This document shows, piece by piece, positions 16,519 to 25,855 of a stretch of 33,361 bases of DNA. The first letter of the stretch is position 1, and each line of letters begins with the position of its first letter. This stretch comes from an uncultured Bacteroidota bacterium (GTDB lineage Bacteria; Bacteroidota; Bacteroidia; Bacteroidales; VadinHA17): contig CALMJY010000342.1 in the NCBI GenBank assembly GCA_937864815.1, positions 1 through 33,361 of the forward strand, written 5' to 3'. The position numbers and the translations under genes were made by a program. The notes beneath the pieces are model-generated. The model searched no databases, was not told where the DNA came from, and saw only the letters and a list, made by a program, of their open reading frames with translations.

Positions 16519-19500
16519 ATGAACAGGATTGCACAATTTGCAGTAAAATATCCGGTTACTGTCCTCATGCTGGTGCTGGGAGTTGTCCTGCTTGGTTATA
16601 TTTCATTCGGCAAACTGGGTACCGACCTTTTTCCCGATCTGAACAATCCCAAGATCTACATTGAACTGAAGGCAGGTGAGAGACCGCCTGAAGAGATAGA
16701 AAAGAATTACGTCGACCAGATTGAATCACTGGCCATGCGTCAGAGTGATGTTGTGGAAGTATCTTCCGTTTCCCAGGCAGGATCAGCTACCATTACAGTG
16801 GAATATAACTGGAACAAGGATATGGATGAGGCCTTTCTCGATCTGCAGAAAGAGCTAAACTCATTCAGCCAGAATTCGGACCTGGAGGATTTCACGATTT
16901 CTCAATATGACCCGAATGCAGTTCCTGTGATGACTATAGGGCTGAAGCATGAAACCATAACCAATATGGATGAGCTCAGGAAAACAGCCGAGAACTACAT
17001 CAGAAATGAGCTTGTAAGGATTGAGGGTGTTGCCGATGTAAAACTTTCAGGGATCGATGAAAGTGAGGTCGTCATTGAAACCAGCAGGTATATCCTGGAA
17101 TCATTCGGGCTTACTTCCGACGTTATTGCAGCCCAGATCAGCAACTATAACAGAAATGTTTCAGGAGGATCGATAATTGATATGGGTCTCAAATATGTGG
17201 TTAAGGGAGTAAGTGTACTTGAAAATACAGAAGACATTGGAAATATAATTGTCGGATTCAGACAGGCTGCTGAAACCACTCCAGCCTCCCCAGCATTATC
17301 CACAGGAGCATCTGCTGCTGCACTTTCAGCCAGGGTTCCTGTATACCTTAAGGATGTTGCCACAATAAAATTTGATAATAAGGATCCGGTGAATATTGTT
17401 ACCCTTAACGGAGAACGATGCGTGGGACTTCTGATTTACAAGGAACCAAAATTCAATACAGTGGAAGTCGTAAAGAGTCTCGATCTGGCTATTGCGGATC
17501 TTGAAAAAGCATTACCCGGATACAGCTTTACGAAAGTCCATGATCAGGGAAACTACATTGACAATGCAATAGGTGAAGTAAAGAATACTCTCATAGTTGG
17601 TATCCTGCTGGCAGTATTTATACTTTATGTATTTCTGAGAAGGATAGGCACCACACTGGTTATCAGTATGGCAATTCCGATTTCCATCATTGCCACTTTC
17701 AACCTGATGTATTTCAACCATCTTACACTTAACATAATGACCCTGGGAGGACTTGCCCTTGGAGCAGGGATGCTTGTTGACAATGCAATCGTGGTTCTTG
17801 AGAACATTACCAGACTGAGGGAAGAAGGAGTTCCATTTATAGAGGCAGTGACAAGAGGGACCAGTGAGGTAGGTGCTGCAATAACTTCTTCAACTGTTAC
17901 TACAATAGTAGTGTTTCTCCCTATAGTTTACCTGCATGGTGCTTCAGGTGAGATGTTTAAGGATCAGGCATGGACAGTTGCATTTTCGCTTTTGTCTTCA
18001 CTTGCAGTTGCAATGCTTATCATTCCAATGCTGGTGTCTGTCCTGCTGCCGGATAAAAATAAGCCTGCAGCATCAGCAAAATCGTTAAAATTCAACTGGT
18101 ACAGCAGGTTTCTTGAAGCAGTTATTGTGAAAAGAATAACAGTACTCGTTGTATCTCTGATAATTATGGGATTTACCGCATTGCTGATTCCCGGACTGGG
18201 GAGTGAGTTTATGCCCAGATCAGAATCTGCTGAATTCACGGTTAATCTCAAATTACCGGAAGGAACAAGTCTCGAACTGACTTCAAAAACAACATCGGGT
18301 GCCGAAAGAATGATAAAAGAACTGCTGGGTGATAAGCTGAAGCTGGTTTACAGTCAGGCAGGAAGTGATAATAACTCAACCTTTAGTCAGACCGGACAGA
18401 CCAAAGGTGATAACACTGCAACAATAAAGGTGGTTTTGAATCCTCAGTATTCGGGTTCTGCAGAAGAGTCAATTTCGGTAATAGAGAAATGGCTTAAAAC
18501 AATTCCTGATCTTGAAACAGGATTTACAAGGGATGAAACTGCCCTTCAGGCCTCACTTGGAACTAATGAGGCACCATTTACTCTTGAGATTTCGGGTGAG
18601 GATCAGTCTGAGCTGGAAAGAATCCTTCGTGAATGCAGGGCTATACTTGAAACAAATTCCGGGCTCTACAATATTTCAACATCGCTCGATGAAGGGACTC
18701 CGGAGGTGGAGGTTGAAATTGACAGGTTCAGGGCGAGCTATTACAGTGTTACTGTCGAAAGCATTATCAGCCAGGTTAAGAACTACCTTTCAGGATCTCC
18801 TGCAGGCAGCTTTGAGAAAGACGGAGAGATGAAAGACATTACAATCAAGCTCGGAGATCTGTCGCTTTTGAGTCTGAAAGATATAATGATAAATACGGGA
18901 AATATCAAAGTCCCCCTGAGTGAACTGGCAAAGATAAAAACAGTTACAGCTCCCAGGCAGATTACCCGCAGAAACCAGTCAAGAACATGCTATATATATG
19001 CTATGGTAAAAGGCAATGCGGCATTTGATAAAGTAATAAATGAAGCTGAAACATCACTTGCCGGTGTTAAGCTTCCGCTTGATTATAAATTAGAATTTAC
19101 AGGAGAAGAGCTAAAGAGAAAAGAGACAATGTCAAATCTATCATTTGCCCTGGTTCTTTCCCTGATACTAGTATTCATGGTATTGGCTGCACAGTTTGAA
19201 TCAGTAATTCAGCCGTTTATTATTATGCTTACCATTCCCCTTGCAGGTGTGGGTACCGTTCTTACCTTCTTCCTGCTGGGGAAACCTCTTAACATGATGG
19301 CCTATATCGGAATAATTATGCTGGGGGGTATAGCTGTCAATAACGCAATTCTGCTTGTTGACAGGATAAACCAGCTAAGGGAATCAGGAATTGGTAAAAA
19401 GGATGCGATAGTACTTGCAGGTGCTCAAAGAATAAGACCAATTCTGATGACAAGCCTGACAACCATTCTTGCACTGCTTCCGCTTACGGTAGGAATTGGC

Positions 19501-19671
19501 GAAAGTGCCTCACTCAGAGCTCCTATGGCCCTAGCAGTAATAGGAGGCATGGTTTCATCAACCATACTTACACTTATTGTAATTCCATGTGTATACTGGG
19601 TATTCGACACTCTGAGCAGTAAGATTTACAGGCCAGCCAGAATCACTGAAGGGCAGACAAAAAATATTTAG
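16519..19671 (+). CDS. RND efflux pump, inner-membrane subunit 1
   Basis: 1050-aa HAE-type resistance-nodulation-division pump with the usual 12 helices and two periplasmic porter loops (about residues 35-340 and 560-860). TM4 carries GAGMLVDNAIVVLEN, with Asp421-Asn422 in place of the Asp-Asp of AcrB; TM10 carries GGIAVNNAILLVD, where AcrB has its Lys. This VDN/VNN pattern is common in pumps of this phylum, so proton drive is still plausible. An Ala/Thr/Pro-rich insert near residues 252-275 interrupts the first porter loop. It is followed eight bases later by a second RND gene; such pairs can form hetero-oligomers like MdtB-MdtC. Substrate not deducible. Confidence 0.92.
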   Translation: MNRIAQFAVKYPVTVLMLVLGVVLLGYISFGKLGTDLFPDLNNPKIYIELKAGERPPEEIEKNYVDQIESLAMRQSDVVEVSSVSQAGSATITVEYNWNKDMDEAFLDLQKELNSFSQNSDLEDFTISQYDPNAVPVMTIGLKHETITNMDELRKTAENYIRNELVRIEGVADVKLSGIDESEVVIETSRYILESFGLTSDVIAAQISNYNRNVSGGSIIDMGLKYVVKGVSVLENTEDIGNIIVGFRQAAETTPASPALSTGASAAALSARVPVYLKDVATIKFDNKDPVNIVTLNGERCVGLLIYKEPKFNTVEVVKSLDLAIADLEKALPGYSFTKVHDQGNYIDNAIGEVKNTLIVGILLAVFILYVFLRRIGTTLVISMAIPISIIATFNLMYFNHLTLNIMTLGGLALGAGMLVDNAIVVLENITRLREEGVPFIEAVTRGTSEVGAAITSSTVTTIVVFLPIVYLHGASGEMFKDQAWTVAFSLLSSLAVAMLIIPMLVSVLLPDKNKPAASAKSLKFNWYSRFLEAVIVKRITVLVVSLIIMGFTALLIPGLGSEFMPRSESAEFTVNLKLPEGTSLELTSKTTSGAERMIKELLGDKLKLVYSQAGSDNNSTFSQTGQTKGDNTATIKVVLNPQYSGSAEESISVIEKWLKTIPDLETGFTRDETALQASLGTNEAPFTLEISGEDQSELERILRECRAILETNSGLYNISTSLDEGTPEVEVEIDRFRASYYSVTVESIISQVKNYLSGSPAGSFEKDGEMKDITIKLGDLSLLSLKDIMINTGNIKVPLSELAKIKTVTAPRQITRRNQSRTCYIYAMVKGNAAFDKVINEAETSLAGVKLPLDYKLEFTGEELKRKETMSNLSFALVLSLILVFMVLAAQFESVIQPFIIMLTIPLAGVGTVLTFFLLGKPLNMMAYIGIIMLGGIAVNNAILLVDRINQLRESGIGKKDAIVLAGAQRIRPILMTSLTTILALLPLTVGIGESASLRAPMALAVIGGMVSSTILTLIVIPCVYWVFDTLSSKIYRPARITEGQTKNI

Positions 19672-19679
19672 TTAACAGG

Positions 19680-22600
19680 ATGGACTTTATAATCAAGAGA
19701 AAGATACTGATCATAATGCTCTTCACAGGGCTGACAATGCTTGGCTGGGTATCGTACAACAAGCTGTCAGTAGAACTGTTCCCCAATGCCGAATTGCCGG
19801 CCCTTATTGTACAGGTAGGCACACCCCTGGAAATGGATCCATCATATATTGAAACACAGGCAGTAATTCCGGTCGAAGGGGCGGTTGGCACTCTTGAGGG
19901 TATTGAAAAAATTGAATCAAATATATCCTCAAGATATGCAACAATAGTGATTTACTATAATCAGAATGCCGATCTCAAATATGCAAACCTGAAATTACAG
20001 GAAAAGATAGACATAGTAAAAAATTCAATCCCTGAAGAGTTTATAATTAATGTAATAAAGATTGACCTTAAACAGCTTACCAACCAGTTCATGGAACTTC
20101 AGGTAAGAGGTGAAGGTGGAATTGACAGGGTAAGAAATATTGCTGACAGGGAAATAAAACCGGAGTTTGAAAATATTGACGGGATAGCCGGTGTACAGGT
20201 TTATGGCGGCCAGGAAAATTCAATTGAGGTAAGACTGAATGAAAAAGCCTGCAAGGCAAATGGGATATCACCAGGACAGGTAAGAAACCTTCTTAATAAT
20301 AATGGAGCAGATAAGACCTTTGCAGGAAAAGTTGTCGATGGCAACAGGGAGTTGTTCGTCAATATTACTTCTGAATACACCGATGTAAATGAAATAGGCA
20401 GGATAATAATAAAAAGTGACGGACCTGTATTGCTCGGCGATGTGGCAGAAATCATTTACGGTGCAAAGGAAAGATCTTCTTACAGCAGGGTAAACGGACT
20501 TGATGCAGTTACCATCACACTTGTAAACGATAACCAGGCAAATCTGATAGATCTTTCACACGAAGCACTCAGCCAGGTAGAAAAACTTAACAAACAGCTG
20601 GCTCCTGAGGGTGTTTCCATTGCCGTGCAGAATAATACTGCCGAGATTATGGAAAAAAATATAAATCAGATCATAAATCTCGCAATTACAGGAGGACTTA
20701 TGGCTGTTCTTATCCTGTGGATGTTCCTGAGAAATATAAGACTTGTTTTTATAATTGCTGTTTCTATTCCATTGTCGGTCTATTCAGCCTTTAATTTCTT
20801 CTATGCATACGGCATCACCATCAACAGTCTTACACTTATAGGAATGGCTCTTGCTATCGGAATGCTTGTGGATAACTCAGTTGTTGTACTGGAAAATATC
20901 TACAGGCTTGCCGGCCAGGATTATACCCCTGAAAGAGCTGTTAAACAGGGCACTTCCGAAGTTTGGAGATCGGTATTTGCTGCGACTCTGACCACACTGA
21001 TAGTATTCTCTCCATTTATCTTTTCCGATAATTTCATGGTCAGGATCATCGGGAAGAATATCGGAGTGTCTATTATTTCCACACTTACAATATCACTGGT
21101 AGTCGCCATGCTGGTTATTCCTATGGCCACTTACCACCTTCTCAGCAGATCATCAGGAAGGACTTCTGAAATATTTAAAAAATTATCAATAAATGACAGG
21201 CTGATACAGTACTATTATCTGGTCCTTAAAGCAGGGATGAGGAATCCTGCCTTAACTATTATAGGTACACTTGTACTTTTTTTCACAGCCCTTCTTATCA
21301 GCCTCACTTTAAGCATAAGTTCCACTGAAGAAGTTGAAGCACCGACCTTCCGTCTTACAGTTGCAATGCCCGGAGGATCAACGCTTGAAAAGACTGATGC
21401 TGTTGTGGCAGAGGTTGAATCAAGGTTATCGTCTATAACTGAGAAGGAAGACCTGGTCAGCAGAATAGAAGAGGATCAGGCTACTGTAACCATTAATCTG
21501 AAAAAGGATTGGGATAAGGCAAGTAAAAGAACTCTCCCGGAGATTAAAAATGATATCGAAGAGAAGGTGAAAAATATACCTGCTGCCGAGATCAGCATGA
21601 ATGAACTCTCAACAGGAGGTGGATTCGAGGGTGGCAATGGTAGTGAAAATTATAATCCCGGAGCTGATTTCATGAATCTGCTGGGAATAGGAACCAAAAG
21701 GGAAAGCATCATTATCAAGGGACAGAATTTCAGTCAGATGAAAAACCTCGCTGATGATATTAAAGCATATACAGAGGATCTTTCAACAATCAGCAGTTCA
21801 AATGTGAATGTACAGGATAATAAACCTGAAGTCAGGTTGTTTTTTGACATGGATTACATGGGCAGGAATAACTTTACTCTCATAAATCTTTCTGCAGCTC
21901 TGGCCACTTTCTCACCCGAATATTCCTCCGGTGCTACCTTCAGGCAGGGATCGGAGAAATACGATATCATGATAAAATATGCAGAGGAAGATACACTGGC
22001 TGATAATCAAAAGGACAAAACAATTGACGATCTGAGACATCTGGAGGTCAGCGGCAACAATGGTACTGTAATGGAAATGGAAGAACTTTCCAGGATTATA
22101 TTTTCTTCTGGAATGGGTAATATCCACAGGGAAAACCAGGAAAAAAGGATAACTGTGTCATACTCCTTTACAGAAGAAATAAGAGACTCAAAGGAGCTTC
22201 TTGAAGGAGCCAGGAGCGAGCTTGAATCAATTGTTTCGGGCCTTAATATTCCATCGGGTATTGCAGTTGAGATTGTCCATGAGGAAAACCAGCTTGAGGA
22301 TTTCTATTTTATGATAGGTGTGGCTTTCCTGCTCATTTATATGATACTTGCTGCTGTCTTTGAATCACTTGTAACTCCTGTTGTATTGATGTTCAGTATT
22401 CCACTGGCTGCACTTGGATCCCTCCTCGCACTGATTATTACCCAGAACTCTCTTCTGAATGCCAATACACTTACAGGTTTTCTGATTCTGCTCGGGGTTG
22501 TTGTCAATAATGGTATTATCCTCATAGATTATACAAATATCCTTCGCAAAAGAGGATACCGTTCGTACAGAGCACTGATGATAGCAGGAGTAGCAAGGTT

Positions 22601-24434
22601 CCGGCCTATAATGATCACAGCGGCAACTACGGTTATAGCACTTGTACCTCTCGCAATGGGAGAAGCTGAATTTGTATCGGTTATCGGCGCTTCATTTGCC
22701 ATTACGGTAATCGGAGGTCTATCAGTCAGTACTCTTCTGACACTGGTTTTTATTCCGACTTTCTACATCGGGCTTGAAAATGCCCTTAAATGGATTTATT
22801 CTCTTGACTGGAAAATAAAGGCAGTTCAGCTCCTGATACTTGCATTATCCATCTTGCTCATTTACAACAATATTGATAAGTTCATCTGGAAGATGATTCT
22901 CATAATTCTCGTAGTGATACTCATCCCGGCTACCACATGGTTCATTCTGAAAAGTCTCAAAAAAGCAAGAGCCACTGTGATTTCACCTGATGACAGCATC
23001 ACAATTTTTGTACAAAGTCTTGTTAAAATATATGAGAGGGAAAACAGCTGGACAAGAGAACTGAAGGCGGGTGAGAAGATCAGAAAAAGACTGGGACTTG
23101 AGAAGCAATACCGGTCAGTCAGGGACATCAGTGATATGATATGGAAAATCCCTGTCCTGGGATTCCTTATATATTTTACCTATTTCTATCTCGACAAAGG
23201 ATTCTGGATCTTCCTTTTCAGTATCGGAACATGGTTCTTCCTTTCGTTCACATGGAATCCTGTAAGGAAACTGCTGCAGAACTTTGGCACTCAGTCAGAT
23301 AAAAAGCTGCTGAAAATAGTTCCCGCAATTATCGATTTTATTGTTTTCTGGATAATTCCACTGGCAAATCTGATCCTGTTTCAGCTCAGATGGGACAATA
23401 TTGTTGTTGTACTGATCCTGGGATCTTTGTGGTTAACAGCTCTTTTCATCTATAAAACCGGACTGAAGCTGTCAAACGAGAACATTGACATTTACAGGCT
23501 CGAAGGAAGATTTAAAACACTAAGGAAAGTGATTTACAGAATTGTTGCTGCAGTTCCTCTCATAGGGAAAAAGAAGAAACCATTCAAAGCACTGGGTTGT
23601 GTAACGTTGTCGGTAGGTAACGGGATGTTCGGTTTGCTTGGTCCGAACGGAGCAGGAAAAACAACACTTATGAGAATTATCTGTGGCATCCTTGAACAGA
23701 GCTACGGCAAGGTATGGATAAATGGTCTCGACACACAAAAGATGAGAGAAGAGCTTCAGGGACTGATCGGTTACCTCCCCCAGGAATTCGGAAGTTATGA
23801 AAATATGACAGCCCATGATTATCTTCATTACCAGGCTATTCTTAAAAATATCACTGATGCCCGGACCAGGGAAGAACGGGTAACCTATGTACTCAGGGCT
23901 GTCCACATGGAAGAACGTCGTTATGAGAATATCGGGTCTTATTCCGGAGGTATGAAGCAAAGAATGGGTATCGCACTTATTCTGCTGCATCTGCCCAGGA
24001 TCCTTGTGGTTGATGAACCAACAGCCGGACTTGATCCCCGTGAAAGGATAAGATTCAGAAACCTCCTTGTGGAACTGAGCCGGGAAAGAGTGGTTATCTT
24101 CTCGACTCATATTATAGAGGATATTTCCAGTTCATGCAACCAGGTAGCTGTGCTTAACAAAGGACGGCTCAGATATCTGGGAAAACCTGTCGATATGACC
24201 AGGGAGGCAGAAGGACATGTCTGGCAGCTGACTATTCATGAGTCAGAATTCCAGGCATTTGTTGATAAGTACCTTGTGGTTCATCATATGTCGGATGGTG
24301 AAAATATAAGGCTAAGAGTGGTATCTGAAGCAACTCCATCGCGTTCTGCAGTGAATGTAACACCAAGTCTTGAGGATGCCTACCTCTGGCTTCTGAGAGG
24401 ACACGAAAGCTTAAACAATAATATAACCATTTAA
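19680..24434 (+). CDS. RND efflux pump fused to an ABC ATPase domain
   Basis: 1584-aa single reading frame joining two transporter superfamilies. Residues 1 to about 1040 are a complete RND pump: VSYNKLSVELFPNAELPAL at the N-terminus, TM4 AIGMLVDNSVVVLEN (Asp398), porter loops about 35-330 and 565-855, and TM10 LLGVVVNNGIILIDYTN. Residues about 1041-1265 add six hydrophobic segments and a soluble stretch near 1090-1150, a membrane domain not found in ordinary RND pumps. Residues about 1299-1584 are a full ABC ATPase: Walker A GPNGAGKT near 1321, GYLPQEF, signature YSGGMKQRM near 1420, Walker B ILVVDEPTAGLDP near 1440, H-loop STHIIED, and the AEGHVWQL...LEDAYLW extension shared with the separate ATPase of this cluster. 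No stop or frameshift lies at the joint. A small ABC-2 permease follows seven bases later. Confidence 0.9.
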   Translation: MDFIIKRKILIIMLFTGLTMLGWVSYNKLSVELFPNAELPALIVQVGTPLEMDPSYIETQAVIPVEGAVGTLEGIEKIESNISSRYATIVIYYNQNADLKYANLKLQEKIDIVKNSIPEEFIINVIKIDLKQLTNQFMELQVRGEGGIDRVRNIADREIKPEFENIDGIAGVQVYGGQENSIEVRLNEKACKANGISPGQVRNLLNNNGADKTFAGKVVDGNRELFVNITSEYTDVNEIGRIIIKSDGPVLLGDVAEIIYGAKERSSYSRVNGLDAVTITLVNDNQANLIDLSHEALSQVEKLNKQLAPEGVSIAVQNNTAEIMEKNINQIINLAITGGLMAVLILWMFLRNIRLVFIIAVSIPLSVYSAFNFFYAYGITINSLTLIGMALAIGMLVDNSVVVLENIYRLAGQDYTPERAVKQGTSEVWRSVFAATLTTLIVFSPFIFSDNFMVRIIGKNIGVSIISTLTISLVVAMLVIPMATYHLLSRSSGRTSEIFKKLSINDRLIQYYYLVLKAGMRNPALTIIGTLVLFFTALLISLTLSISSTEEVEAPTFRLTVAMPGGSTLEKTDAVVAEVESRLSSITEKEDLVSRIEEDQATVTINLKKDWDKASKRTLPEIKNDIEEKVKNIPAAEISMNELSTGGGFEGGNGSENYNPGADFMNLLGIGTKRESIIIKGQNFSQMKNLADDIKAYTEDLSTISSSNVNVQDNKPEVRLFFDMDYMGRNNFTLINLSAALATFSPEYSSGATFRQGSEKYDIMIKYAEEDTLADNQKDKTIDDLRHLEVSGNNGTVMEMEELSRIIFSSGMGNIHRENQEKRITVSYSFTEEIRDSKELLEGARSELESIVSGLNIPSGIAVEIVHEENQLEDFYFMIGVAFLLIYMILAAVFESLVTPVVLMFSIPLAALGSLLALIITQNSLLNANTLTGFLILLGVVVNNGIILIDYTNILRKRGYRSYRALMIAGVARFRPIMITAATTVIALVPLAMGEAEFVSVIGASFAITVIGGLSVSTLLTLVFIPTFYIGLENALKWIYSLDWKIKAVQLLILALSILLIYNNIDKFIWKMILIILVVILIPATTWFILKSLKKARATVISPDDSITIFVQSLVKIYERENSWTRELKAGEKIRKRLGLEKQYRSVRDISDMIWKIPVLGFLIYFTYFYLDKGFWIFLFSIGTWFFLSFTWNPVRKLLQNFGTQSDKKLLKIVPAIIDFIVFWIIPLANLILFQLRWDNIVVVLILGSLWLTALFIYKTGLKLSNENIDIYRLEGRFKTLRKVIYRIVAAVPLIGKKKKPFKALGCVTLSVGNGMFGLLGPNGAGKTTLMRIICGILEQSYGKVWINGLDTQKMREELQGLIGYLPQEFGSYENMTAHDYLHYQAILKNITDARTREERVTYVLRAVHMEERRYENIGSYSGGMKQRMGIALILLHLPRILVVDEPTAGLDPRERIRFRNLLVELSRERVVIFSTHIIEDISSSCNQVAVLNKGRLRYLGKPVDMTREAEGHVWQLTIHESEFQAFVDKYLVVHHMSDGENIRLRVVSEATPSRSAVNVTPSLEDAYLWLLRGHESLNNNITI

Positions 24435-24441
24435 AGGAGAA

Positions 24442-25161
24442 ATGAAAATCAGCAATGTATACAATTTCAGCAATCTGATCCTTAAAATGGTTGTTTACAA
24501 CCTGAAGATCATATTTGCAAATAAGTTTATATGGTTTCTGGCAGGATCGGTTGTATTTTATCTGGGACTGTCAGTAATTTATGTATTCGCCAATGATATT
24601 TCAAGAATGGATGACCTGTACGGAGTATTTCTCTTTTCAGGATTGCTTCTTGTTTTTTATCCTGCAGTATTCGGGATACAGAATGATCAGGATGCAAGAA
24701 CAATTGAAATACTTTTCGGAATACCCAATTACAGGTATAAGGTATGGCTTGTCAGAATACTTCTAATCTTTCTTGTAGCCTTCCTGATTATGCTCGTTTT
24801 TACATTTCTCTCTTCAATATTGATTGTTAAATTCAGGATTCTCATGGTCACACTGCAGGTAATGGTTCCTGTACTTTTCATGGGGATGCTGGCATTTCTG
24901 CTGTCGACAGTTATAAGAAACGGTAACGGGACAGCTGTCATAATGATAATAATCGGCTTAATTTATCTGATTTTAATAGACACCGGTCTTGGAAGAAGTC
25001 AATGGAATATTTTTCTTAATCCCTTTGAAGTCCCGCGTGGTGTTAATGAAACCTCCTGGGCTATAATAACATTCAAGAACAGGATCATCCTTATAACAGG
25101 TTCGGTTATATTCCTTCTTGGCGCTCTGCTCAATCTTCAGAAGCGTGAGAAATTCATGTAA
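24442..25161 (+). CDS. ABC-2 type permease, small
   Basis: 239-aa membrane protein with about six hydrophobic helices, typical of ABC-2 permeases: FIWFLAGSVVFYLGLSVIYV, GVFLFSGLLLVFYPAVFGI, IQNDQDARTIEILFGIPN (the cytoplasmic loop with the Asp-Ala-Arg-Thr-x-Glu pattern of the family), two helices at about 105-160, and a last one near 215-232. AAAGGAG lies only two bases before the ATG, close for a ribosome site; Met16 (MVVYNLKIIF) is an alternative start. Its position right after the RND-ABC fusion suggests that it works with the fused ATPase domain. Confidence 0.82.
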   Translation: MKISNVYNFSNLILKMVVYNLKIIFANKFIWFLAGSVVFYLGLSVIYVFANDISRMDDLYGVFLFSGLLLVFYPAVFGIQNDQDARTIEILFGIPNYRYKVWLVRILLIFLVAFLIMLVFTFLSSILIVKFRILMVTLQVMVPVLFMGMLAFLLSTVIRNGNGTAVIMIIIGLIYLILIDTGLGRSQWNIFLNPFEVPRGVNETSWAIITFKNRIILITGSVIFLLGALLNLQKREKFM

Positions 25162-25406
25162 CCTGTATCCTAATACAGACCGATTACTGATTACCGGTTA
25201 CCTTCCTAAACCTTATGCCTGTGTCGTGCGTCGTGCGCCTGTTATTTTATTAACATCACTTCCCTTCCTCCGGAATATTATTCTAAATTTGATCCCGCAG
25301 TTCAATCATATAGGTAAAAAATTGTTGAGCATCGCATTATTTATGGTTTACAAGTGCTTTGCTGGTCGATTTGCCATTGTGACTGACGGGGCAGAGCTTT
25401 GGGAAG

Positions 25407-25448
25407 GCACAGGGCACAGGGCTCAGGGCGCAGGGCGCAGGGCTCAGG
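25407..25448. repeat. six-unit 7-bp tandem repeat (GCNCAGG)
   Basis: Units read GCACAGG, GCACAGG, GCTCAGG, GCGCAGG, GCGCAGG, GCTCAGG: a fixed frame with variation in bases 2 to 3. The frame AGG...C also fits the six AGGCGTC units at 13834-13875. Confidence 0.85.
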
Positions 25449-25642
25449 ACGATACAGGGCACTACTGAAATATACACACATGTTGGCAACAAGTGTAAAG
25501 ACAGACGACTAGACAGATACGATATTGACATAATTAAAATAAGAAAGGATTTAGCTTTTTGACAGGACAGTGCAAATTTGATAGAAATTTTTTTTGTTTT
25601 TTTCTTCCCCTCGCAAAAAAGAAGAAAGAAACCCCACCCACA

Positions 25643-25705
25643 TTGCACACATTGGCAAAGCCCCACGGGTCAAGGCTCAAACCAAAGCTTTGCCAAAGAG
25701 TGCAA
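25643..25705. repeat. hairpin repeat copy A, upstream of the Bro-N gene
   Basis: TTGCACACATTGGCAAAG pairs with CTTTGCCAAAGAGTGCAA (two mismatches), enclosing the loop CCCCACGGGTCAAGGCTCAA plus ACCAAAG. A second copy in the same orientation lies at 26703-26769 after the Bro-N gene. Confidence 0.8.
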
Positions 25706-25821
25706 TCTTGCTTACACACTGATTGAATACAAATGCAAATTACAAATGAAATACTTCTCAGTGCAAATTTCAAAACAAATCATTTCTCAAATTTTTACTT
25801 TCAGGGAAGAAAATTATATAA

Positions 25822-25829
25822 TACTTTTG
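25822..25829 (+). promoter_or_regulatory. -7 box of the Bro-N gene
   Basis: TACTTTTG fits TAnnTTTG, 27 bases before the ATG at 25856. No clear TTG is seen at -33. Confidence 0.4.
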
Positions 25830-25855
25830 AAGTGGTAAATAAAACTTGAATTTTC

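Larger units (their letters stand above)
25162..25821. other. intergenic start of the accessory island
   Basis: No supported gene. The stretch contains a degenerate 7-bp repeat (GTCGTGC twice, near 25220-25235), the 7-bp array at 25407-25448, a poly-T/poly-A rich segment near 25580-25630 and the hairpin repeat at 25643-25705. Base composition changes from that of the export cluster to a more A/T-rich type. Short open frames here are repeat-derived. Confidence 0.6.

Noticed and set aside
23520-24110. 196-codon open frame on the minus strand
   Set aside because: It is the shadow of the ABC ATPase domain of the RND-ABC fusion; composition and lack of motifs argue against a real gene.
25337-25838. 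Several short frames in the gap before the Bro-N gene
   Set aside because: They run through the 7-bp array, the poly-T stretch and the hairpin repeat and have no protein features.
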